NCBI GenBank assembly: GCA_025345505.1
Contig: JANVCC010000017.1
Coordinates: 934,315 to 998,314, forward strand
Source: Todiramphus chloris collaris
Lineage: Eukaryota > Chordata > Aves > Coraciiformes > Alcedinidae
Length of the DNA stretch: 64,000 nt
Direction of reading: 5' to 3'
Shown here: one piece after another, positions 49,401 through 62,509 of the stretch
Position numbering within the stretch: position 1 is the first letter of the stretch
Layout of the letters: each line of letters begins with the position of its first letter
Made by a program: the position numbers and the translations under genes
Notes under the pieces: model-generated
The model's input: the letters and a program-made list of their open reading frames with translations, nothing else
Database searches by the model: none
Told to the model about the DNA's origin: nothing

Positions 49401-51785
49401 TTTATTATGAACTCTAAAACCACTTCAGCTTCACCATTCTGTCTCCATGATCTAGAGACAGTGGAAGTCATCATCTTGACCTTTCCATATTTAAGATTCT
49501 TAGCACATGCTCGAAAGCAACATTTTCCTCCCTGTTTCATGAACAATGGGAGAGAAAATCTGAGAGACTGTAAACATTCTGACTAACAGAAGTAACAGAA
49601 ACATCTATATATACAAAACTAGGAAAACAGAATGTATTTTCTGTGCATTTTGCAGTTGAATTTTGATCCAGATTATCCAATCCTCTAAAATACATTGCTT
49701 TGGATCGTTATCCACTTGGGTGAATGCCATAAAAATATACCTCTAGGAGACTTACAGAAATGAAAATATTACAAATTATAAACTGAGCACAGCTGGGCAA
49801 TATCCTGGTGGGAACAATTATTTCAGTATTATGAAAGGCAGGAGATGGCAAACCCTAAAATGAAGAAAAGCAATGACCTTTCTTCACCAGAAAAGTCTTG
49901 ATCAGGAAGTCTTGCCTGAGAAATGGATGATAACACAGATTGATATATCAAGTTTCAAACACCATAATTAATGTGAATGACACTTCTTTAGACTTTAGGG
50001 AATCAGCTACTATTAAAGGTGTTTTGTCCTCTAGGAGATGGTAACTGGGATTGGGGCTTTGAATGAATACTTTGCTCAAGGCATCTAACATCACCTTGAT
50101 AAGTACAATTCCCTCACCATACAGCCTTTCACACAATCTCTTTTATGCTTGTGATTATAGCCATCAGAGACTAGTAGTGGTGCTGAGGGAGATATATCAT
50201 ATTAACTCAGAATCTCATCATCTAATATCTCCCAATATGCATTTAAATGGCTTCCTTATCTTTATCAGCAAAGATTTCTTTTGTCAGTCTTTTTTTTTTT
50301 ATTGTTTATTTTGTAAATGATTAAGGAGCATAAAAAAATAGTGTAATGAGAAAATCATCATAGACACTGTGATGTTACTAATCATACTAGTAACTTTAAA
50401 ATAGTATTACTACAAAGCCAACATATCAAAAGCTAAACAGTAGTGCATACAGCATTGTCATTTTCTTTCTGTATTGTATGCTTCTGCTTATTTATAATGT
50501 ATCTCAGATTGCCTCTGTAGATGTATTCCAGCAAAATTAAGTAGAGATCTGAGTACTTGGGCTATTTACATTGCTTCTCTTTTCATAACCTCTTCTGCAA
50601 CACAGCTTGGATAAGAACTAATTAACTTCTAAGCCTATTACATGAAATGAATATACACCTATGGAAACTGTCATGCAAATTCAAGATTAACAGTGGAAAA
50701 GAAAACCTCAGCCAAGAGGAAAACTGACTCTTTGATTACTAGAGAAAGAAAAATCTCAAATATCTAGAATCTTAAACAATATTCAGTATGTAAAATGCAG
50801 TCCTCATAAGGCCTGCCAGATAATCAATGTGAACCCTAGGTAATGGTCCAATTTACCCGCTTTTTGTCATTGCCTGGAAGGCTAAATGCCAAAATACAGT
50901 ATATCTGAGTGCTCCTTAGATAGCCATCCATATTAATTATCACCTCTTTTGGTACAGGAAATGATTTCCAGGCTACAAATGCACTATAATCCAGACACAG
51001 CACAACATAAGGTACTTCCAAATCTTCACAGAAGCTTGAAAAGCTCGTTACACTGAGGAAAGATGCTACTTGTTTTGTGTATGTGTAGTGATATGAACAA
51101 ACAATTAAATGAAAGAGTTGATTTATAGGCCCTTTTCACCCTGAGCGGTTTTGAAGCAAAGGCTCTTGTACCTCAGGAAGAGGTACTAAACATCAGGCTC
51201 TAGGTAGATGCTACCTGGCAGTGCTGTTCAAATTATGTGGTCTGCATAGTCCAGTAATGAATCATGAGATGAAAAGTGTAGTATGCAGTATGTATAAAGA
51301 ATATGTGTCTGGGACTACTGTAGGATTTTTGTATTTTAAAATATAAAATCAGTGTTATTGCATGCTACCTTTTTCAGCATTTTTTGAGTGCTACTGCCAC
51401 TAAAGTAGATGTTTTAGTATATTTTTTAAAAAATTTTATGCCTTTAATTCCCATTTCCAATCTCTCCTTATCACAGCCTACTTATAGCCAGTTTCCAGGA
51501 AGCAGATTGAAGCTGTCAGTGTAAACTTCAGGGAGAGGAGCTGGGGAAGAAAGAGATTTCCTACATTTCATTCTCAAATAACAGGTAAACATTAAGAATA
51601 GGAAACACAGGAAAAAGAAATCACCAAATTCTTTTAATACAGGGCATGTAATTTGATGCTGAGAGGTGGGATATCCATTTTATAGTACATCTAGCAACCT
51701 CTATTCAGCTAGTTTGTCCTTCCAGGATAGTTTGAATTGTTTATCCAGTATCAGAAGCTTTCATATTCTGGGTCACCATTTGAAA
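46405..51785. other. Intergenic AT-rich stretch
   Basis: No gene, RNA gene or repeat family was recognised on either strand. Short open frames have no family signature. Confidence 0.5.
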
Positions 51786-52070
51786 TTGATGTCCAATGAT
51801 AGGACAAGGGGCAACGGGTGCAAGATGGAAAATAGGAGGTTCCATCTAAACATAAGGAGAAACTTTTTCATGGTGAGGGTGACAGAACACTGGAACAGGC
51901 TGCCCAGGGAGGTTCTGGAGTCTCTTTGTCTGGACACACACAAAACCCACCTGGACGCATTCCTGTGTGACCTAACATACATGATACTTCTCTGGCAAGT
52001 GCTTCGACTAGATGATCTTTTGAAGTCCCTTCCAACCCCTAACATTCTGGCATTGAGTCATTCTGTGAAA
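51786..52070 (+). mobile_element. CR1 LINE 3' fragment, plus strand
   Basis: About 285 bases of a CR1 3' end. The frame reads SNDRTRGNGCKMENRRFHLN, then NFFMVRVTEHWNRLPREVLE, the last residues of ORF2. It is followed by the 3' UTR text CTAGATGATCTTTTGAAGTC and CCTTCCAACCC. The ORF2 end is still open in one frame. The terminal 8-bp repeats are degraded (ATTCTGGCATTGAGTCATTC). The fragment is heavily 5'-truncated. Confidence 0.9.
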
Positions 52071-52619
52071 TTCCAGCTCTCCAGTGAGATTCAAGCTTCT
52101 TCATACTTTTTGCTTTCTGTCCCATGAAGCCTGTCATAAAAGTGGCAGCCTGAATTTTACTATCCTCCCATCTGCTCCTTCAAGGACATTCAGTCAATTC
52201 ACAAGGGTGTTTAAATTTCAAGTGAGGATTAGGGTAGGAGTTATTTCTGGAATAGGAAACTGATTTCACAAACCTTTGAAAAAGTACTGCCACATATCTA
52301 TTGGTAGCTTTAACTTGGAAGAGATATAAGGAGGCTTAGGTTTCCTAATATTGTCATATAGGCTGGCGAGGTTACCATGTACTGCTGACCATTGCCTCTT
52401 GCCCCAGGGAGCTGAATTTATTCTGCTTCTGATGTCAAACAGAGCACTTACAGGGATGGAACTGGGTAAGGAAAACTAGTGGAGGAAGGAAAACTGGTGG
52501 AGACTAGTAGAGGAAAGGGCACAGTAGCTTGGACTACTATGCACTGCCTCCTGTAGTAGGGCTGCTGTTGACAGCTTGGGTGGTGAAATAACAACTTTTG
52601 TCTTTCCTTCTCAAGGGTG

Positions 52620-52624
<5 letters not shown>

Positions 52625-52652
<28 letters not shown>
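52625..52652 (+). repeat. Poly-A run (28)
   Basis: Uninterrupted A run in a plain AT-rich context. The upstream sequence shows no retrogene or SINE body that I recognise. Confidence 0.9.
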
Positions 52653-52657
<5 letters not shown>

Positions 52658-55600
52658 GCCTGGTTCATTTGTCCTATCTTTTTTATTTACGTAATCCTCA
52701 CTCTCCCTTTACCTCCTCTCCACAAGAAAGAAGAGAGTATGAAACAGATGGGACCATGCATTCACTTCTGTCCTGTGTTTTTGGCATGGCAGAACCACCC
52801 TCTTGCTCTCAAACTAGGTTTTGAACTTTATGATTGCTTTTGGCAATCACCAGATCCATGCCTGAAGCCCAGAGCAAAATCTGCAGACCTTCAATTTTGG
52901 TTCATGCCAAAGGTGCCCTCAGCTGTTCATCCTACATTCTTTCACAGTACTGGGGAGATACAGTAATACTGTGGAGGGAAGAAAGAGGAAAATTATTGAA
53001 TAGAAAAGGTGGAAGAGAAGATCCAAAACAAGTTCAACCCAATTCAGGGGGGATTAAAACTTAACACTAACTTAAGTGTACTGAATCTCTCCAGGCTACT
53101 CAGAGCTTTGTATTTGGCTCTACAGACAGTCTGTAGGGCTTACCTTAGAAAAACTGGACTATTTCCCATGTTTACTAACAGTCTGATGCCTAACATATAT
53201 ATTCATATATATTTGATATTCATTTAAGATCAGTACACTTCATCACTCATATTTATTCATTATTATTATGCCATGGATCTTATTCATGTTTACATCGTGG
53301 CAATGAACTGAAACAAATAATGACAAAAATAGTGATTGCAGGTAAACTAGTTTGTGTGCTCCAGATGACCAAGTGCAGAAGGTGATTGGAGGTTTTGGAG
53401 GTAACTTAAATTTCTCTCTTAATACTGTAAAAAAAGAAACCTGTTTTCTGCCAACAGATATGACACTGATTGTTTGGCTGCCTGACCAAATGTATTATAG
53501 TCTAGATTCTTCAAAGTATCATGTATGTTTCTTGTTTTAACTTTCCTCCTCTGCAAAGTTTAAAGAAGAAACTGGAAAGAGAAGTGTGATGTTTAAAAAT
53601 AATTCTGAATATTATTTTACCTATACTTATATTTCTTGTTTTTACTGTATAGAAGATAGGGCATATATATGCATACATTTCTGGGTGTCTGTTTCTCTTA
53701 GCAAGCTCTTCATTGATGATTAATACACCCTATTTTCTACCCTGTGAACTGAAGGTGAATGTCTGGAAGATACAGCATATTCTTTTTCTTTTTCTTGGTA
53801 TGGAGAACAACCACAGAGCTGTTTCATAATAAAACACAGAAAGCCCTCTAAATCACCTGCAGTAACACAGCAAGTATTAAAAGCAACAAGTTTAAAACTG
53901 ATCTAACATTATGCTGTTTCCAGAAATTCTTTGTATCGGAAAGCAGAGACCAGATGGAAACTAATGGCAGAAATGGCTACTGTAGAGTAGGGAAGAACTG
54001 AATTCCCAGCTCTGCACTGGGTGAACTTGATTATCCATAATCTGTTCATGCCAGGCATAGCTGACACAAGGCAGTGCTACAGGAAGATATGAGCTGAGAG
54101 AAGGCAATCACTGCCCTGAAGCTGTATGTATACTAATGAGCAGCTGTCGTGACTTAAAGTCTGTCTGATGGGCAGGTAAGTATCAAAGGCAACATTATTC
54201 TCACATAGTGTTCATTATTTTCTGAGAGGCTCTTTCTTGCTCTTTCAACTTAGTAATGTGTCTGCTTAGATCTGAACTTCAGTGAGGAGGCTTTAATTTC
54301 TCCTGGGTAATCATGGGGAAGATATTATAGATATAGTGGTAATATGTGTACACTTCAGCAGGTTAAGTACTGCTGAATTACTATTTAAACATTAACTAGG
54401 CTCTTTCTCCATTTTTCAACCCAAACAACAGAATGAAGTCTAGAAACTGAATGGAAGGAACACTTTAGTGTAAAAAAAAAAAAAAAAGGGAAAAAAAAGA
54501 GAGAGATTAGGTTGATTATGATTGTGGAAATTAACTTAAATAGTAGGATTGTCAAGTAGCACATATTGAAAATGCTGTCAATGGCAATGAAACTAAGAGC
54601 AGAAATGTCAGCAGGGAAAATGAGCCAAAAAGAAAGAGGTAAGAAAGGAGACAGACTGAGAGACCATCTATATAAAGTGTTTCAAACCTAATAGTTGGTA
54701 AATTCTCTATCTATTAGGGATGGATGGGTATGGAAATTACTAATGAAATTGCCGAGTTGTCTTTTTTCTAACCCTAAAGAAGAACAATAGGGAACATTAT
54801 GTTAGACTATATTTATATGAACATCTTCCCCCTTTTGTCATTCTAGAAACTTCTAAGTGCAAAAAATCCCAACCAAAACAGTAATCAAACAACAGAGCTG
54901 AAGCATCTCTCACACAAACATGCCACATGTAAACATATGCAAGTTATTTCTACAGCAGTATCTCTACCATTTTATGCAACCAAGTTTGTGAACCAGCTTT
55001 CAGGGAGTCTTAAGTGTGCTTTACTAAATAGAAACTAGTGAATATGTAGTCAGAGGTCCTTTAAATAACTAAACTTGGAATAGCTAAACTCATTTAAACA
55101 GTGCAGCCTGATGCCTGAGACCTCCCTTGTAAACTGTGTAGACAGTTTACAATCCAGTAACTGCAAAATAGTTAATATTATAAATGAAAAGCACTGTGAA
55201 ACCTGATCTCAGAAGCTGTTAAAAGTGACATATATTAAAAGACAATAAAGTTACAATCAGGTAACACTATGTGAAGAATTAGAGTCTCCAAATATTTAGA
55301 GCATAAATCCAAACAGAATCAGTCCTAAGTTGTTTCAGGGACTAAGGCAAAATCCATTTTTCAAATAAAAGCTCTTTTTTTTTTTTTTTTTCCCTGTGTG
55401 TCAGTCTTTTGATATTGTTGTTAGTAGATAAATCCATTGGTCAGTAGCATTGGCCCATGCATCATGAAAACATATTAACAATAAATAGCACTTTCCAGAT
55501 CTTCAATCTGGGCACCAGTGAAGACTGAGATATATAGTATGTAAAGGCAGACAAAAATTTAAAGAAAGAGAGAGGGCCAATCCTTCTTATGACTGATGTT

Positions 55601-56523
55601 TTATAGCTCCCATTTCATTTCTCTGTTTGACCTATGATCTTTCTTGTAAAGGTTCTATCTCTAGCAAAAACAAAACTATAATTCATAAACTGTACAAAAG
55701 ATTGCATCTTAACTGTAGTTACCTAAAAGCCCACTTACATGTCTCAGATCAGTTAAAATGTATTTTTAATTTCTATTTAATTGACTAAAGTCCTAGGCCA
55801 ATTTTTAACCTGTTTAAACATCTTACCAGATTAATAAACACTATGTATTTATGTTATGGAAATGATCCAGTGCCATCTTCTTATAAAGACTGACTTTTGT
55901 TGGTTTTCAACAAATGTTGCTATTGCAATTTTTATTTTATCCACCATGGTGACTGGATATCCTAATTATTCATAAACTTTAAAACTTATCATGCAGTTTT
56001 ACTTCTTTTGCTTGGTAAGGTTGATATCTGTTTTCATGTACTCTACTTTCTTCTGAAGGCCAGAAAGGCAGCCAGACTTCACAAAATGTGGGAAAAATTG
56101 GCAGCAAAATAAGAGATTCTAGATCAAAGACTAACACACTCAAGGCTAAATATAATCATGAGTAAAGTAGAAGGTTGTAAGTTCCAGCATATTTGCCAAT
56201 ATGGTCACTGTGGTGGAACTGCCCTTACAAATCATAAGATTTCAAAAGACTTGTGTTTGATTTTCAAATATATTTCAGAGCTTTTAATTACTGCAGATAT
56301 TCCTGGCATCTTCCAACATTATCATTAGGGCATGAATATTTTCTTTCATGCTTTAATCTAGCATAACTCTGAGCTATGAGCAACACATTTCACTTAACTC
56401 TCCAGTTTTTGTTTTAATCATGCAAGCTTGAGCAGGGCAGACTTCCAAAACATTGACTATTCTTCCCTCCTTTTATGTGTGAATAAGGAGATTCAGAATT
56501 CCTCTGCTTTTTCTCACTTGCAA

Positions 56524-56548
56524 CCCCCCCCCCCTTTTTTTTTTTTTT
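56524..56548 (+). repeat. C11T14 homopolymer pair
   Basis: Eleven Cs followed by fourteen Ts. A sequencing-error-prone tract, so its exact length should be treated with care. Confidence 0.85.
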
Positions 56549-57086
56549 AATTTCTGTGGAGTAATTCCTTCAGTGAAAAGGTGTAAAGGCAGTTCTGTGA
56601 GCAAAACATTTTTATGTGTCTGATTTCCCAGGGCGCACACTGTTTAAAATCAGCTTAATACCCCATGCTGCTGTTTTTCCATGTGTCGGTGACACTAATA
56701 TGTAGTTTCTCCTCTACCTGATCACATATTCTCACAAAACTTGTAGAACTTAATGTATCTCAGACTTGCATCACCAGATTTGGTAGGAATGGGCCAATGC
56801 ATTCAACCACTGAGACAAACAGAGTGACTGTATGTTTCTTTCCTTGGGAAATATATTAGCAGATACAAATGTATGTTGGCCTCAGGTCTAGATAACTCTC
56901 ACTTTTCACGTACCAAAGGTAAAAATAGCCAGAGTGTACACATACATACATAAACATACACAAAAATAAATTCTGTATACTGCCTTCCCCTAACTAGCAG
57001 ATCTGGAGTTGTTCCATTTTGTACCCCATCATGTGGAGGTCCATACCCCATCCAGAGCTTACCACTGGTCAAAGGACCTCCATCAG

Positions 57087-57299
57087 TGTCCCCTGGTTTT
57101 TACTTGGATAGAGTTAATATTCTTTCTAGTAGCTGGTGTAATGTGTTTTGGATTTACTATGAGAATAATGTTGATAATATACTGTTGTTTTGAGTTGCTA
57201 AGTAGTGTTTATGCTACCTCAAGGGTTTTTTAGCTTCTCATGCCTTGATACCAAGAGGACTGGAGGGGATTAGTTGCCAGTTGGGGTTAAACCATGACA
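57087..57299 (+). mobile_element. Short ERVL-type solo LTR (fossil)
   Basis: The segment starts TGTCCCCTGGTTTTTACTTG and GATAGAGTTAATATTCTTTC, and holds TTTACTATGAGAATAATGTT. It ends GGGTTAAACCATGACA. These are the start, middle and end texts of a widespread avian ERVL-like LTR. The flanks are identical 5-bp copies, ATCAG at 57,082-57,086 and 57,300-57,304, so both ends are exact. At 213 bases it is shorter than the usual family length. No internal viral sequence is present. The perfect duplication suggests it is no older than the other LTR in the window. Confidence 0.85.
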
Positions 57300-57304
57300 A
57301 TCAG

Positions 57305-60300
57305 TAAGTAGTGGGGGCTCACAGCTCAGATACCGTTTCAGGTTAACAACCAGCTAAGAAATGGATTATTCTTTTTAACCTTTGAAAAGACAGTGGGTAA
57401 TCTTAGAGTTGAGTCATTATGTTATTTTTAACATTGTTTTCTATAGAAAACAGAGACCAGAGTGCCCTTCCATTGCCTGATAGTGGCTTCCATAGTCCAT
57501 TTCCACAATGGTAGTGATGTAGGTACCTGGCTCTCTCAGTAGATTGTGTTAGTCAACAGATATGAGCATAAAGCTGGATTTAAGTCCCATGCCTACAAGT
57601 TTTTCTCCAACTGTGCTCTGATTGCTTCAGCTTTTTGGAATAATTCAGCATGACCTGCCAGATGGCTTGCTCACAAAGGGAATTTCCTCTGTATCTTCAG
57701 AAATCTTCTGAAATTTTTCCAGTGACAACCCTCTTTTAGGTCTGCATATTTCTTGTCCCTTCCAGTTCACTTCCTATATATGTGAAATACACTGCCAAAA
57801 TCCAGATCTCTTCTTCATTCCTCCTCCTCCCAAACAAAACAAAAGGCAATATTTTAAAACATTCAGGTTATATAAGCAAATTTCACAGTGGTTTCTTTTA
57901 CAGTCAGACAATATGGTTTCTTTTTTAAAGAATTACCTACTTCCTCAAAAAAAAAAAAAAAAATAGAACTGCAAGTAATTTGTACTGAACTCTAGTTACG
58001 TACATGAACAATTAAGGTCTGAGAAAACTTTGCTTACCTCTAAGCCTGTGTACTCAGAGAGAATGAAACCATTTTTTTCTCACAAATTTTAAGAAATGCT
58101 TTGACTTCTGCCAGAAAGTCTGCTTGCATTTCCTTGGAACACACCTACCTCTAAAGACTTCCTCATTTACATCTCTTTGAAAAGTCATACTGTTCTTCAG
58201 GTTTTGTAGATGTTCTTTGGTGACTGGAAAAAAATGGTAGTATTTTCTTGTAACTAATCTTCTGGGACACATGGAATACTAAATTTGTACATTGCCATGT
58301 ATTTGGAAAGCACTTGTCTTACAGTGCTGTGCAGTTTGGGTTTCAGTCTCAAAATGTGGACTTTGAGGTTTTTGGGGTATTTTTTCTTTCATATATAAAT
58401 ATTTAAGATATTTTATGCATGCTGATATCAATCACAAGCTTACTGAATACTTTAAAAGCCTTTCTTTCCACAAACATTCTGTTTTCAAATGTGCAACTGG
58501 GAGCAAGATATTAAGAAAAAGAGGAAGAAGCAAGAAAGAATCCCCCTGAACATGCTAAAATTTTAATGGTTTAGTTCCATAGTATTCCCAAGTTTTCCTG
58601 TTCCCTGGATTTCCTTTCTAAGTTGCACTCTTTTTTCTTTTGGTAGATACTAAATCAGGCTTCTCAGAAAACTTAGGAAGAACTTAACCTAGTTTCTTTT
58701 TCTGGATCTTCTGGCCCACTAGATGAAGAAAAAAGAAGTTTCCTTTCCTGACGGAAGATAGAGAACACTAGATTATAGTTTTTCATTAAAGTTTTTGATT
58801 AAGTTTTGGGAATAAGTCATCTGAATGTGGTAGTCTGATGTTGTAACCACACTGAGCAACATCACAACTAATAAGGATATTACGAGGGAAGAGCATCTCA
58901 AAAAATCTCTAAAAGATAAATTTAGGATCTACTTCTTTTTTGATATGCCTGTAAATTTCCTGAAGCCTAAAGAGCTCTCCTAACATTTCAAATTTGTCAA
59001 TGGATATCTTCCAAGTGTACTGTTATTTTCTTTCAGTTTGTTCCTTTGCAATAGATCTCATTCATCTTTCAGAAAATTCACATTTTATTTTGTTAGGTTC
59101 TTATGCTTTTTAGTAGAGATACATCACTAAACGATTGGGGGATGGGATGGACTGAAAACATAATTGATACTTAGATTAAAGTTTTGAAGCTCAGCAACAC
59201 TGAATTATCTCTATTTTAGGCAATAATAATAATAATTACTCTCTAACTACAAATCTAGTAAGCAAAAATTGAAGTGGAAATAACTCTTAAGAAAAGTAGT
59301 AATAATAATGTCTGCCAGTCATAAATGAGGCTGAGTCAGAGTGAGTTCTTAATCTTTAAATGTTAAAAGGCTACTGTACAATTTCCTATAATATTTATTC
59401 ACATATATTCATTTTTATTTTGCATTATCAAACCATCATTCTACCTAAAGTAACTCACCTTTCTAAAATTAATACTTAATGAGAGAAAATGAATACCAAT
59501 TCCTGAACTAAAATTACATCTCAGGGATTACAAATAACATGTTTGTATATTCCATCTGAAAATGGTTGCTTCTTTCTCACCATTTTGTCTGGCCCCCAAG
59601 GATCCAAAGAGATATCAACTCCTCAATTCAGAAACACATTTTTTTCAGAAAATTAAAAAAAAAAACCAAAACCAACAAATAAACAAAACAAAAGAAAAGA
59701 CTAAGAGCAGTAAATATACCCAGATGAAACATAACTAAGAAAATGTTAGGAAGACAGAGTGAGAGAGGTAGCCATTGCTTTTTGTAGCAGAACTGTGCAT
59801 CATGAAGATGTGAGCACGTACATCCTTGAGCATACATACAACAGTTCTTAACATAAGTACACGTGAGGTACACAAATATCCAAATACCTATGCACTCAAA
59901 ATTAATTTACTAAATTGGTACTGAAGAAAAAGAATTTCATTCTTCCTGTCCAGTTTTGAAAATTCTATGTTTCATGTGTACAACATTGTGCCTTTAAACA
60001 AAGCAAGAAGGGTAAATTATATCTGGGGAAAGATGATAGTATTTCAACTAAAAAGGAGCGTGCAGAAATAATTGTCCTTATAAGCTTGGCACATACATTT
60101 GCTTTTTCTGATCTAAAGAAACTCCACACATTAAAATGTGATCCATCACAGAAGCACAGAAATAAATTATACATATGTCTGTTCTCTCTCTGAATATTCT
60201 TATTTACATGCACAACATAACAATCATCTGTTAATAAGAAAGCTTGTCATTTGTCATTAATCTGTCTGAAAAGCTTGCATAGTCATATCATGAATATCAT

Positions 60301-60689
60301 GGAAGTTTGGGGACTAGCAGTGCATGAACAAGTTCATCTCAGAATCAGACATGAGCCTGTCCTTCATGAGCTCCAAGCCAAGCAGAAGATGGGTCATCAG
60401 TTTGCTGAAGCCCCAACTTTATGTTCTGCTTCTCAAACTTTACAAGCTACAAATGTTAATCTTGACTCTAGACTTGTTTGAAAGTTATGCAAGCCGACCT
60501 CCTGTCCTCCTGTAAAAGACTTAGGAAGTGCTGTCAGAATGCCCAGTCTAGACATGATGCTAACAGCTCTTCTTTGTCTCTGTGCTCCTGAATCTGATTT
60601 AACATGAGACCTTTTTAAAGTTTAGTATGACAAATAAAGTATATTAAGTGATGGCTTCAGATTTGACATATGTTTTTGATAAATACCTA
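57305..60689. other. Intergenic AT-rich stretch
   Basis: No gene or interspersed repeat recognised. Short tracts include an A run at about 57,946-57,963 and an (AAT)n run at about 59,222-59,236. Confidence 0.5.
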
Positions 60690-61215
60690 AGACTATGTTT
60701 GTTCTTCTAATGGCAGCATGACAACTCTCAATAGGCATGCTGTGCTAATTCATCATATGTGTCCTCCATAACCAACTAGCAAGCTTATAGAAAAAATTCT
60801 GGTCATTAATAATCCAGTGTATGACCTTGAATTTATCCAGAATTAGTTAGTTATTAGCTACCTTGAATTTAGCTATTCCTTTTCTATTACTCTAGCATTG
60901 AAGGTATTCCATATTATTTCATCTAATTTTCTAGCTCTCCTCTGCATTGCCATTACTCTCATTTTGCATCACTAGAATGTTTTATTAGTAAACAATAATT
61001 TCTTGCCTTTATCAATCAAAAGATTAAATATGATCAGACCAATAATTGTCGCTTAAAGAATTTATTAGTGACTGTCTTCGAGATTTATAATTCTTTTTAG
61101 CACAACCTTCAGTTTTCCACCCTGGGTGTCATTAACACTGTATCAAAAGCATTTTCCCCAAAAAACTATTTGTAATCCTTTCTTGTAGGTCACGAAAAGC
61201 ATTTTTTTCTATGAC
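60690..61215 (-). mobile_element. Ancient CR1-like LINE relic, minus strand
   Basis: Plus-strand text tracks the reverse complement of an old CR1 ORF2. Landmarks are TATGACCTTGAATTTATCCA, TTTATTAGTAAACAATAATT, TTAAATATGATCAGACCAAT, TTATTAGTGACTGTC and CTGTATCAAAAGCATTTTCC. The order matches the family, but divergence is high and there is no open frame. Its state is like that of the relic at 32,430-33,740. Ends are approximate. Confidence 0.5.
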
Positions 61216-62281
61216 TTGAAAACACTTATAAACACTGCTGTGCCTGGATAACACTGTACCAAGCTTAGTAAGTACGTTTACATACCCAGTTCTTGGGGGG
61301 AGGATGGTGGTGATGGTGGTGTTAGTTAATGTTTGGATTATACATAAACAACACATTTAAAAAAATAAAATAAACTATTCCATCCCATCTAAGAGAGTGA
61401 GGACTGGAACCCGTACAAACGAGCACTCTAAAAATGGCACTATTCCAATATTATTTTTGCAGAACCTAATAAATTTAAATCATGATGGTCAATTTGTTAC
61501 CTGCACAGTCACAAATGAGACAAGATAAAAAAAGGTTTTTAGGAAAAAAGAAAAAATCAGTATTTTCCTATCTTCTTTATTAAAATATGACATATCACAA
61601 CCTAACTCCTTGCAAAAATTCACAAATCATTATTATTGCACATACAGTAATCAATCCCAAGAAAGTGGCACTGAAAAAATGAGAGGCTTAGTAATAGCAG
61701 GAACAAGGGCTAATAAAGTTCCCCCTCATAGATCTGTTATCATACTTTACCTTTAATCATGTCTCATATTATTCCTCTTCCTGGCTTCTCACAAATTCAG
61801 GGAGACAAATCACCACAGATCCATGTTTGAAGCCCTCTAAGAGATTTTTCTTGGGCTTTAATGAAAACCTGAAGTTCAGTCTTTAAAAACAACTTAAAAT
61901 ATTAATCTGTTTTGACATCAAGCCATAATACAGTCCTAAAATTGTGTCCCTAAAGAATATGTTACTCAGAATACACATAGCTCATCTATGAACATATTTT
62001 ACGAGTTCAGGAGTGAAACATGCCAACTGACCCCGCCAGCCACCAATCTGTTGCATGTAAATGCTTTTTTTTTTTTTTTTCTGGTGGAGTCTTCTATCTT
62101 ATGCCAGCTCTTAGTTTTCCTGTGTTTTCATAAATGTTAGCTGACTTCTCTTACAACTTAATCCTTTCTTTGACTCACTTCATTGACCTTCTCTATAAAT
62201 TGATCATCTTTCACAGTACTGCAACATTAATTATTATACAACCTTCTGCCCACTATTTCAAGAAAACAAAATACTATAAAA
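61216..62281. other. Intergenic AT-rich stretch
   Basis: Nothing recognised. A T run of about 16 lies near 62,065-62,080. Confidence 0.5.
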
Positions 62282-62509
62282 CTTCTCTTCTCTTCTCTTC
62301 TCTTCTCTTCTCTTCTCTTCTCTTCTCTTCTCTTCTCTTCTCTTCTCTTCTCTTCTCTTCTCTTCTCTTCTCTTCTCTTCTCTCCTCCTCTTTTCATTTT
62401 CCCCTTCCCCTTTTTCCCCTTTTTCCCCTTCTTCCCCTTCTTCCCCTTCTTCCCCTTCTTCCCCTTCTTCCCCTTCCCCTCTTTCTCCCTCTCCCTCTCC
62501 CTCTCCCCA
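62282..62509 (+). repeat. (CTTCT)n and CT-rich polypyrimidine tract
   Basis: About 20 uninterrupted CTTCT units (62,282 to about 62,381) grade into CCCCTTCTT-type and CCCTCT-type repeats. Over 228 bases the plus strand has a single purine in the body, an A at 62,396. Open frames across it (Ser/Leu-rich on one strand, Arg/Gly-rich on the other) are repeat translations and not genes. Confidence 0.95.

Larger units (their letters stand above)
52071..57081. other. Intergenic AT-rich stretch with homopolymers
   Basis: No gene supported. It contains A28 (52,625-52,652), A16-GGG-A8 (54,472-54,498) and C11T14 (56,524-56,548). A local duplication of GGAAAACT(A/G)GTGGAG lies at about 52,471-52,502. 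Confidence 0.5.
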
